This document shows, piece by piece, positions 11,236 to 19,930 of a DNA stretch of 64,000 nucleotides; position 1 is the stretch's first letter; every line of letters starts with the position of its first letter. Where the stretch lies: assembly GCA_035582835.1 (NCBI GenBank), contig JAYKAV010000922.1, positions 352,037 to 416,036 on the forward strand, written 5' to 3'. Source of the stretch: Phoebastria nigripes (taxonomy: Eukaryota; Chordata; Aves; Procellariiformes; Diomedeidae). The position numbers and the translations under genes are program-made. The notes below the pieces were generated by a model that was given only the letters and a program-made list of their open reading frames with translations, had not been told where the DNA came from and made no database searches.

Positions 11236-12616
11236 GGATAAGGCAAAACGCTTCCGAGCCTCTCCTATAGAAACAGTCAGGTGCAGTGACAGTGTATTTG
11301 CTTTGTGATTCCTGTACTTAGGAAACGAGAAAAGCAAACGTTAACAACAGCACAGGGGTAATTTAAGTCCTGAGAGGGATTTCCATGTGGCAAAGGTCAT
11401 GGGANGGCCTGAGTTTCACCCAAATGGATACCTATGGTGGCAGGCTTAAAATCATGAAGTAAAATTGCACCTATCTTCAAGAAAAAGAGCATTTCCGAGC
11501 CCNGCAGTGGTAGCGGCAGTTCCACACCGAATGTGAGCTGGGTCAACCATGACTGCAGAGCTGCTTTCTCAGGAAACAAGCTCCCTAAGCTGTCCAAGGC
11601 ACTGAGATGGAGCAAGCTCCTCCACCCTAGTAACAGGCAGCCATACACTACAGCCTGTAACTCCCTTTGCCCCATACACTAGTGTTGTGCAAAAAGCCAT
11701 GCCCCAGCAGTAGGGACAGGGCATAAGAAGATGGAAGGGAGAGCTGGAGGCTGATCCCGAACTACTTCTGCTTCTCTCTTGCTGGCCAGCGGACCTCCAT
11801 TGGTTTTGGATGGGCTCTGTATGTCGTCCTCCTTCATAGGACATCAGTGCCTGAGCCACGTAACCTTGGGAGCCATAGTCTACCACAGAAATAAATTGTG
11901 AATCAAAAAGCAATAAATGCCTTTGTCCTCATTCTTGGGCGAAGTTCACGTTTACGTATTTTGTTTAGAGTTTTTGGCCAGTCCTGTGGGAGCTTATGTT
12001 ATCCTATGGCAAGTCCTGTTTGACATAGTACAGCGGTCTCTGTAATTAAGGCATATTCATTAAAGCAAGGAGAAAACACTTTTAGTCCTATAGGCAGAGA
12101 TCATAATTTGCAATGCATCTATATTGAAGACAGTAGGAAGATGCTGTTTATGTTCATTCAGTGGCCCCACATAACTGTTCAGATGAGAAAGCAAAAAAAG
12201 AAGCAAACAAAAAACCCCAAATCATAAAAAAACAGTGACTTTTAATTTCCTTCTCCTATATTATGGATTGAATGATACTATTAGGACACAGTAGCCAGCT
12301 GACACATGAGCCAGGCGTTGAATAGAAGGCAGGGAAAAAGAAAGAATGCCGTCTTAAGTCAGCTGGCAAAGATAAACGCAGCCTTGACCTTTGTACTTTG
12401 TAGCACAAGATCTTGTACTTGGACATATTTAACTCCCACTATGCCAAAAAGTAGCAGTGTTTAAACTTGACTGTGGCCAACCTTTGTCTTTTTCTATTTG
12501 CACGGGCAGACAATACTTAGATCTTTTACAAAGTCTTGTCTTACATCCAGAAAGAGAAAATATTATGATAAGTTTGAGTCCCTATTTTGCAGGTTAACAG
12601 TGTTGCCAGGATCAGG
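11236..12616. other. Intergenic, nothing recognised
   Basis: A moderate-GC spacer between the CCDC83 island and a CR1 fragment. A few minus-strand open frames (e.g. 11,569-11,913) have no splice context, and I see no protein family in them. Short A-runs occur near 12,190-12,235. Confidence 0.5.
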
Positions 12617-12796
12617 CAGTGCTTTCAGCTCTTCTTTGACTGACTGTTAATAAGCTTGAACACGGGTGCCAGGAAGATCTGCTCCATAACCTTCCTGGAG
12701 CCTGAGATTAGGCTGACTGCTCTGTAGTTCCCCGGCTCCTTCTTCTTGCCCTTGAAAATGGGTGTGACATTTGCCTTTTAATGGTCATCAGGAACC
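12617..12796 (-). mobile_element. CR1 LINE ORF2 (reverse transcriptase) fragment
   Basis: The minus strand encodes a degenerate piece of the CR1 reverse transcriptase: ANVTPIF, then KKEPGNYRAVSLISG, then a KVMEQIF segment. These match the N-VTPIFKKG-K-DPGNYRPVSL-S core of CR1 ORF2. The right side ends where an AT-rich simple repeat begins and a stop interrupts it upstream, so it is a dead fragment. Confidence 0.85.
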
Positions 12797-12855
12797 AATA
12801 TATATGATATATGTAATATATATAACATATACATATATAGAAATATATATGTATA
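12797..12855. repeat. AT-rich (TA)n-like microsatellite
   Basis: Imperfect TATA/ATAT repeats that directly abut the CR1 ORF2 fragment. They are partly self-complementary and could fold into hairpins. Confidence 0.8.
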
Positions 12856-13669
12856 AAGGAGTTACCTAATGGGAACTAGGAAGAGAAGATGGAGGAGAGA
12901 AATAGCTTAACATTTCAAGGAAGGAATTTTAAAACACCTCACACGTGCCCCTGAATCCAAATCTGGTTCAGAATTGAACACTCATGAGCATGGGACTGCC
13001 ATTTGGGACAGACCCGGGTGATAATGCAAGATAGACTTACTGGTACATACGTTACATAGGGACCTTTCCCCNCTCTTTCTTTTGATGCAGTTCTGGAAAG
13101 GTGATGAAAAGGTGTAAATCTTGACTTCTAAGACTGGGAAAAATGTTCCTTCCCTCAAATGGGGGAAAATGAGTTTTGTGACAAGATTTATCCTTTGTTC
13201 TGCTATGTAGTCAGAAATGTGGTCAGAAACTGGCTGGACTGTGAAGAAGTGGTGAGAGTTGCTGCTTCTGTTGGCCCTTCAGCAGTAGCTGCGACGCTGG
13301 AGTTCACCTGCCTTTCTGTGTAATGATGGCATGTCAGAAGTGCTTTGGGAGGAAGCAGCTTGTCTATGAAAATGTCTGGAGCTGGAAGGTGCTGCTAAAG
13401 AGCATGGAAATGTTGTGCGTGTGGATTCCACCTTCCCACCTCTCCCACGAGCTGGGCCTGGAGAATTCCTGCTGAGAACCAGTTGAATCCCAGAGGCCTT
13501 TCAGTCAGAAGGGTTGTGGGTACAAAAGAAGGGAAATACTCCCTATCCTCCTGAGCAAGCCCTTTTCTTCCAGAGCAATAAGGGACAAAATTCTTTTTGG
13601 GAAGAGGCAGCTTGTGTCTGGGGGATGCTGAGTTCAGTGAGGTTCAGTTGGAGCAAACTTCTCCCTTCC

Positions 13670-14300
13670 CTGTCTGCAGCTCAACCAGGCCATCATCAGG
13701 GCTGTGGTGGCTATGATGGCCCCCCTTCTTCACAAAGAAGAGTTTTAAGGGCATGTATATGGCCAGATGTCCCAGCTGACAGAGCAGGGTACGAGTCTTC
13801 TGAGGATACGTAGGTTAAAATTGTCCCTCCTCTTTTACATTGTCTCCTTGACTGGGGAAAGATGTCACCACTTTCTGCTGTCCTGTGCTGCCTCTTCTCT
13901 CTGATGCCCTGTCCCAAACCTCAGCCTGGGTATGAGACTGAACCCAGGGAAGGCTTTCAAGCTTTCTCAAGTGTTGCTCTGCTCGGGAAGCCATGACTGT
14001 TCTGACCTGGGACTTCACAGTCATTGATGCATCTTCCTGTGTCATTTCAGCCCTCCACTTACAGCAGGAACACAAGCATCCTACTGTGCAGCAGGCAGCA
14101 GCTCAGGTCCTGAGGGACAACTGGGCAGACCTACAAAACCTTCAGAGCAAGGAATAAGTCATCAAAGAGCACCTCCCACAGGAAAGTGAGGAACAGGAAG
14201 ACAGCACAGGCAAGGAAATAGAATCTAGGCCACGAAGTGTTGGCTGGCTGTGTTACCACCGAAGCAATGCAATCAGCAGAGAAGAATAAAGCATTGCACA
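13670..14300 (+). pseudogene. Decayed coding-like segment, possibly HEAT-repeat (MROH-like)
   Basis: Two plus-strand stretches look like fragments of an alpha-helical repeat protein. Following CTGCAG near 13,679, the sequence reads LNQAIIRAVVAMMAPLLHKE before an in-frame stop. Following CATTTCAG near 14,050, it reads ALHLQQEHKHPTVQQAAAQV and then LRDNWADLQNLQSKE to a stop. The style resembles HEAT repeats of the maestro (MROH) family, which is expanded in birds. This rests on impression, not alignment. Stops and frame changes between them argue for a pseudogene or coincidence. Confidence 0.22.
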
Positions 14301-15642
14301 TTGAACAGAACCCGGAGGTGCTTCTTTGGGACCCAGGGTCTCTTGGCAAGACCTTATCTGGAGGTGCAGCCTTGGGCCAGTTCTGGGAGTTTCAACTCTG
14401 GTTTTTATGTTGCCTAACCCTCAGTGGGGGCTTGCCCAAGAAAAGCCTGGGGAAGACCTGAGGAGGGAAGCAGAATCCCTCTTCCTTCTATTGCAAAATA
14501 CCCAAGAGGTGTTTGAATACTCCAGTAAGCATTGGAAGTCCTATTCTGCTCTTTTTAAAACCTGCTCCTCTGCAAAGCCTGAGATGGGGTGAAGGTGATG
14601 GGCTGTTCCTGGTGGAGAAAGAAACAGCTCTGGCTATATTGAAGGAAGGATGGACCAGGAAGACCTTCTTCTCCTGAGCCATACAGAAAGCCCAGTGAGA
14701 GTCTGAGGAAGCAGATGTAGGACCCAGGAAGGGCTCCGAAAGGTATGGGACCTGGGAGCAAGGCAGAAGCAGAGGATATAATTCTAGAAGTCCTGTATTC
14801 CACCGACACAATGCCCATCACAAGAAAGAATGTAAGACAGCAGAGTATTGCTAGGGCTAGTTTTGAACTGGCAAGTCCTGCCGTATTCAATAAATATCAA
14901 TATTGATAAAAGGGCAGGGTCAGTTTGGGCCATTTGAGCGGTTGCCTATTTAAGTAACTAGAGAAATTAAATTAAACCTTTTGCAAACACCCTCTAGGAC
15001 TGGAGGAGAAGCCTTCACTCTTTTGGTGCATTTCTTTCCAGAATTCTTAGCTTTGCACACTGAGGGAAAGAAACCCGGAAAACGCAGATTGTGCCAAAAA
15101 AAGGCAATGCAGAGAACGTGTTTTCCTTCTCAGTGACCTTCTAAGATGGGCTGCAGAAGGTGCTGCTGAAAGAAAAGTCTTATAGCAAAGTTTACTCCAG
15201 AGAGCTGGTTCCTATTCTGACCCCATCCCTAATGCTGAGTTTCCCACTGACTTGAAAACTGGAAGAGAAGTTCTCATGTTTCTTTCAACTTTTTTTTTTC
15301 TCTTTGTTCTTTTTTTAACTTTGGAAATCTGATAAGAGAGGCTAAAGCTACAGTGAGATTGGAAATTTCCATGGAAAGTGCCAGAACTATTTTTTATATA
15401 TCACTATTACATGGAACTTGTTTTGGCTCCATGTTCTGATCAAGTTTAAAATGGCAAATTCACCTTTTTACAGATATGTGCACATACAGGACAATTGTCA
15501 CAGGCTAAAACTACATATGGAAAGGACCAGAAAGCACCTAGTATAAAGAGTGTAATGACAAAGGACTATCTAATTAAACATGAGACAGCATTTCTCATCA
15601 ATTGCAAAGCAGAAACTATCTTGATCAGTTCTTGAGGAAAAC
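14301..15642. other. Intergenic, nothing recognised
   Basis: No confident exon, RNA gene or transposon. Overlapping short open frames on both strands around 14,237-14,890 reflect low stop density rather than a recognisable protein. Confidence 0.45.
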
Positions 15643-15717
15643 TGCAGCTATTCCTGCAGACTATTCCTATTCCTGCAGCTATTCCTGCAGCTATTCCTGC
15701 AGACTATTCCTATTCTC
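15643..15717. repeat. Short tandem repeat, 12-bp unit
   Basis: Repeated CTATTCCTGCAG units, with some interspersed CTATTC variants, give about six imperfect copies. PstI-like CTGCAG occurs in each full unit. A minisatellite-type tract with no coding meaning. Confidence 0.85.
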
Positions 15718-16660
15718 ACCTCCTAGAAATCATCAAACAGGAAATGAGGGCTTCATGTCTTTTCCTCAACTGGGCATTTGAGAGCAATCTCTAGCAATGC
15801 TGCATAATAGCTCAAATTTAGATGCCCTGGTCAGTGGCAGCAGGACTTATGTTTGTCTTGTCTTGGAGCAAAAGAGCAGGAAAGTGATCAGGCCCTATTC
15901 GTGCACATTTGCTCTTTAAAGCCATTTCTTTCATGATCATTATTATCAAGCCAATCTCTTTCTTACCACAGAGAGCACCATATACAGCTAAATTACCCAC
16001 ACTGTTTCCTTTCACAGTTTACACCTTTGGTATACATTTTCTTTTTATGTTTTAAAAGAATTTTTAAATTATTTTTAAACTATTTTTGAAGACTTACTTT
16101 TTAAAGATGTAAAAAAATGCCTTCTGTTGGTAAGATGGCAGAGGATTTGCCCCTCCCATGTGACATGACCCAGCAAAGAGGTCAGAAGTAGTACTCCCAT
16201 ACACACACACACGCAGAATTGAGAGCCACTCACCCCCCCCCAAAAAAAAGGTAGAAATGGAGTTTAATAGAAGACAGGACAGACAATGCTCAGCAGGCGC
16301 AGGGCATGGGCAGACAAGTGCACTGACCAGTCCAATTTACATATGACTGGCCCCTTTTATCCTCTTATCCCTCGATTTTCTCATGCTTGTTCCTCTCCAA
16401 ACCACCTTTACCCCTCCTTTTTCCCCACCTTTGGCTCATCCCCTGAATATCCCGTAGCAGGTCTTGTGCAATCTGAAAATCCCCTTTCCTTGCATCCCAC
16501 GGTGTGTCCCACCCCTACAGGCAGTGATCCCTCCAGTCTGTAAGGTGCTGAGGCTCCCCTGGGACAGCCCTGGGAGGGGCTGTGTCTCTGAAGAGTTGTG
16601 GGGCTCCCCCACCTGCCCCTCTGCCTCTGTGCTCCTTCATGTGTGTGGAGATGGACCTCT
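15718..16660. other. Intergenic, possible old LTR-like or other repeat
   Basis: Contains a (CA)7 run at 16,199-16,213 and a poly-C/poly-A junction near 16,233. From about 16,260 to 16,650 it is C/T-rich with unusual composition, which could be a degraded LTR or other retroelement. I could not identify terminal repeats or a known consensus, so no mobile element is called. Confidence 0.35.
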
Positions 16661-16708
16661 GATGGGCTGATAGCTCCTGTGATGGGCTGATAGCTCCTGT
16701 GATGGGCT
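16661..16708. repeat. Tandem repeat, 20-bp unit, 2.4 copies
   Basis: GATGGGCTGATAGCTCCTGT occurs at 16,661-16,680 and again exactly at 16,681-16,700, followed by a partial third copy (GATGGGCT). The perfect identity suggests recent slippage or duplication. Confidence 0.9.
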
Positions 16709-16993
16709 TGGGAGCAGCCAGGCAGGGTATTTCTCAGGTTCCTCCACCCACCACTGTTCCTCTGCCTTCCTTTGTGTGTGTGGAGAAGAGCCTTTTATCG
16801 CATAACCTAACAGTGCAGAAGGTTTTAAAGGAAAAAAAGAGACCTTGGGGCCCAGGAGCCAACAGAAGGATGCAAAGCAAGGGGTGATGTGGTCAAAGCC
16901 ACCAGCCAGGGAAATATCGCTACAGCAATGAAATCAGTGGCATCTGAGTTAGCTATGATTTGTGTTAGTTCACATCAGGGAGTGGCTGAGCGT

Positions 16994-17181
16994 TCAAAGG
17001 AGACTGAGGTTCTGTCTGGATGAAGCTGGAGGAAGGAAAGCAGTATCAGGTGGATTTGCTTCACTGGAAGTTACTATCTCTTCAGCTAATACCTGCTGTT
17101 CTGTAACCACACCAAAGCACTCATTTATTTTTCCTTTAATGGGAGAAGATGGAATGACTTCCTTTCTGCTTTGGATAATGG
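16994..17181 (-). CDS. Candidate gene, terminal exon
   Basis: The acceptor TCTTTCTCTCTAG ends at 17,182, preceded by a branch-point-like CTTAAC/TTCAAC region. The exon reads IIQSRKEVIPSSPIKGKI and then VVTEQQVLAEEIV to a TGA at 16,996-16,994. The open frame continues into the presumed intron on the 5' side. Codon use and sequence texture look coding, but no homologue is recalled. Confidence 0.38.
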
Positions 17182-19227
17182 CTAGAGAGAAAGACATGTT
17201 GAATGAGGGGTTAAGGAAGAAAGGTGACCCACTTTCTGAATCTGATAGGAATATCACTACAGAAAGGTACCTGCAGGTTTTTTTCTTAAAGGTGTCATAA
17301 AACTTTGTGTTGTACTGCAATCAAAAACATGCTTATATCTTTTTATTGTTCTGAGAGCTTAACAACTCTGTGACTATGTATGGGGAAGACTAAGAGGAGG
17401 GTTGGTAGGGCCCTTCCTTCCGTCACTAGCTTTGGTCCTCTTGGTGCCACCTTGAGAGTGCTCAGGCTCAATTCACATGAAAAACATCCATGCTTACACA
17501 AAAAAACAGATTCTTCGTATCTACTACACCAGTGCAGAGCAACTGTGGGGACAGGCTGTGTACTGGTTGCAGACTTTTTCCACCTGAAGTTACTGAGGAA
17601 TCAGTCTGAGGGTCCTTACCATGCACGTTGTTCAGGTATTTTCAGTATTGTAAACACTCAAGCTATGAACTGGCAACCAGTCTGAGCTGGGACAGCCCTT
17701 GCATACATAATCCCACAGATTTCACCTGAATCCATTTCAAGAACAAATCACTAAACTAAATGTGAGTAGGAGAGAACACATACATATTGTAACAGACACA
17801 GCACACACCCCATACACAGTTTTGCAGCTGTCACTTGTCACGATGCTGGAGGCCTCTGCCACCTGGAGCTTCCTACCAGCAAGGAGCTGCTTTTCCCTAA
17901 GCTTGGGTCCAAAGTCCTTGATTAAAGGGGGTATCGGTTTGGGCAATGGGTACACCAGATCCATCAGTTCTGGCTCCATCCGGCAGGGGCCAGGCGTATC
18001 CACAGCTGCCAGCTGATACAGCGTGTCTGGTCTAAAAAGGCTCAGTTGTACCTCTGCCTTTCTTCTTCTTCTTCTTCGGGACTGCTGTGAGAGGGGAAAA
18101 AAAGAGATATTTAACACAACAGAAAAACACATTCCACGTACCAAGAGTGCCAAAAGGGCCCCCACTTCTAATTAACGTACCAAACCATGTTTCTTGATCT
18201 GCACTGAACAGGAGTTCAGTGTGGGTTTGAATAGATACAGCTTAGTATGCTGCATTAGGATGAATAAACAGGATATGTGGATGAGAGATGCTTAATGAAA
18301 ATTATTGCAGGGAGAAACCGAGTTCTAAGCTTTCACAAGGTCTCCAATTCACTTTGATCCTTGTGAACTGAATGGAAGCCTTATTAAAGGCTTATTAAGC
18401 CAGAATTTTACTGGATAGTGCATAAAGCATGCTCTAGTCCCTGATTTTGTCATCAGGAAGGAAGAACCACATATAAAATACGTGAAATTGAAAAGACACA
18501 TAATTAACCAAACCTTTATACCAACACCATGTATACTACATTTTCTCTAAAAAACATTAAATTGTTTCACCATATCCAAGTTTGAGTAGGAGGTGGAACA
18601 AGAATTTATGGTCAGCAGGAAGCTAGTGCTGATGATCTAGGATTTGGGGAGTGAATGGATTCAGGCTGGGAACACAACAGGGAAGTCATTTAAAACTGGG
18701 CTCCTGCAAGAGAGACCGCAGCAAGCGACTCATGGGCTGCCCACAAGGAACAGCAGGCCCCCCTCCCAGGCACTCCAGAGACTGAAATCCTCCAGCTGCC
18801 CCAAAACAGAATTAAAATATAAAGCAAGCGCCGTGAGAAGAACATAAATAATGTGAAAATACCACCACACCAGCTCTCCACATGACAGGGGGTCGGTGCT
18901 GTCACCCTGCTCCCTGAGGGACTCCAGCTTCCGAAGTCACCCTGGTGCCTTGGCTGCTGAGCGAGATGCGCTTCAAGGGGAAGGTCATAGAATCATGGAA
19001 TCATTCAGGTTGGAAAAGACCTCTAAGATCGTCGAGTCCAACCGTCAACCCAACACCTCCATACCCACTAAACCATGTCCCTAAGCAGGACCCTAAGGTC
19101 CTGCTGAAACGTCCTATGAAATAGTGGCATGTGTATTTAGTGCCACTAATTAAACAGAAAAGCACTTACAGCGGCTTCCTGGACAAATAGATGACTGAAA
19201 CCTTGGTTATCGCTGCCTGTATCTTTA
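16994..19227 (-). CDS. Unrecognised candidate gene, three in-frame exons
   Basis: Three minus-strand segments with plausible splice sites join in one frame: 19,227-19,170 (58 bp), 18,084-17,877 (208 bp) and 17,181-16,994 (188 bp, stop TGA). The predicted C-terminal part is about 150 residues: KDTGSDNQGFSHLFVQEAA, an Arg-rich run (SRRRRRRKAE) resembling a nuclear localisation signal, an LFRPDTLYQL segment, a proline-rich YPLPKPIPPLIKDFG segment, and a Ser/Pro-rich tail ending SSRQNLSLL. No start codon is seen; it would lie in an exon further upstream, perhaps in the CpG island shared with SYTL2. I recognise no family or transmembrane segment. Chance phase agreement, or a non-coding RNA, cannot be excluded. 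No AATAAA signal is evident close after the stop. Confidence 0.38.
17877..18084 (-). CDS. Candidate gene, internal exon
   Basis: The acceptor is CCCCTCTCACAG followed immediately by CAG, a tandem NAGNAG site that could add or drop one Gln. The exon encodes QSRRRRRRKAEVQLSLF through YPLPKPIPPLIKDFGPK to a split codon at donor G|GTAGGA. The alternative donor CAG|GTGGCA at about 17,865 would shift the phase and give a much shorter tail. The Arg run is encoded by an AGA-rich simple stretch. Confidence 0.42.
18984..19090 (-). mobile_element. CR1 LINE, 3' end fragment
   Basis: Reverse complement of the CR1 3' end: on the plus strand TCATAGAATCATGGAATCAT, GGTTGGAAAAGACCTCTAAG and ACCCACTAAACCATGTCCCT. 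It lies in the intron of the candidate minus-strand gene. 5'-truncated and non-coding. Confidence 0.95.
19170..19227 (-). CDS. Candidate gene, upstream exon
   Basis: The acceptor is CCCCTGTTTGCAG and the donor GCT|GTAAGT is strong. The 58-bp exon has one base completing a codon and then KDTGSDNQGFSHLFVQEAA, ending in phase 0 and joining the phase-0 exon at 18,084. It contains no ATG, so at least one further upstream exon is needed. Confidence 0.4.
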
Positions 19228-19264
19228 CTGCAAACAGGGGCGTAGGTTCACAGCCTCTTCGGTT

Positions 19265-19364
19265 GCCTATCACCAGGTAAAGTGAAACACTGATCTTTTT
19301 ACCTCAAGGCGGCTGCCTATCACCAGGTAAAGTGAAATACTGATCATTTTACCTCAAGGCAGCT
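19265..19364. repeat. Tandem duplication, 2 x 50 bp
   Basis: Unit 1 is 19,265-19,314 and unit 2 is 19,315-19,364, differing at about three bases. Each unit carries CAG|GTAAAG on the plus strand and GAG|GTAAAA on the minus strand, both resembling 5' splice sites. It lies at the left shoulder of the SYTL2 CpG island. Confidence 0.95.
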
Positions 19365-19399
19365 AGTCAGGTCAAGCTGATATTCCCTGCGTGGACTCT

Positions 19400-19930
19400 A
19401 TGTGAAATACCCACTATCCGCTGTGGAGCGAGCCCGCCTCCACGAGCTTCTGCCTCAGAAGTGCCCTCTCAGATCCGCCCCCGAAGGCTCCTACTGCACC
19501 GAGGACGGAGTCTCACCGCTCCGCCCCGGCCCCTCAGAACGCCCTGGCGCTGCCACAAGTGTCACGAACACCAGCGCGGCTCCGCCGAGGGCGGCGGGGG
19601 GCGGCCCCGAGGCGCGGGGAGCCGCCCCGCTCTGAGGGACGCGGCGCCGCCATTGGCTCGGCGGCGGCGGGCCGGGGCTGCCTCGCCCCGCGCCGCCGCC
19701 TCCCTTCTCCTCAGGCAAGCGGGGAGGCGGCGCGGGGCAGCGGGTGCCGGCCGGGACGAGACGAGACGAGGTAACTGACGCTGTCTCTGACCGGAGGGAA
19801 GGGCTGGGGGAGCCGCGGAGGGGGCGGCGGGGTCCTGCGAGGCTGAGGCGGTGGGGTGCCGCGCCGCCTCCGGCCCGCTGAGGCGGCGGGAGGGGTGAGG
19901 CTGCTCTGAGGGGTTTCGGGGGGTGGGGGT
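19400..19930 (+). promoter_or_regulatory. CpG-island promoter of SYTL2, possibly bidirectional
   Basis: Dense CpG from about 19,430 to 19,900. An inverted CCAAT box (ATTGG) at 19,652-19,656 sits about 115 bp before the exon-1 donor. GC boxes (GGGCGG-like) occur around 19,822. From 19,795 to 19,935 the plus strand is G-rich with multiple G-runs, downstream of the inferred start. A candidate minus-strand gene begins just to the left, so divergent transcription is possible. No TATA box is apparent. Confidence 0.75.
19690..19770 (+). other. SYTL2 non-coding exon 1 (5' end uncertain)
   Basis: A strong donor GAG|GTAACT at 19,770/19,771 in the CpG island, preceded by three ACGAG units (19,756-19,770). 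It is the natural first exon for the ATG exon whose acceptor is at 35,740. The left boundary is a guess, because the transcription start cannot be read from sequence. The non-coding assignment follows from the ATG lying in the next exon. Confidence 0.55.

Noticed and set aside
10822..11241. 139-codon plus-strand ORF, Pro/Arg-rich, in the CpG island
   Set aside because: Stops are rare in GC-rich DNA. Opposite-strand frames are equally open, and the product is low-complexity with no domain.
16260..16650. Possible LTR fragment
   Set aside because: Composition is suggestive, but no terminal repeats, primer-binding site or known consensus could be identified.
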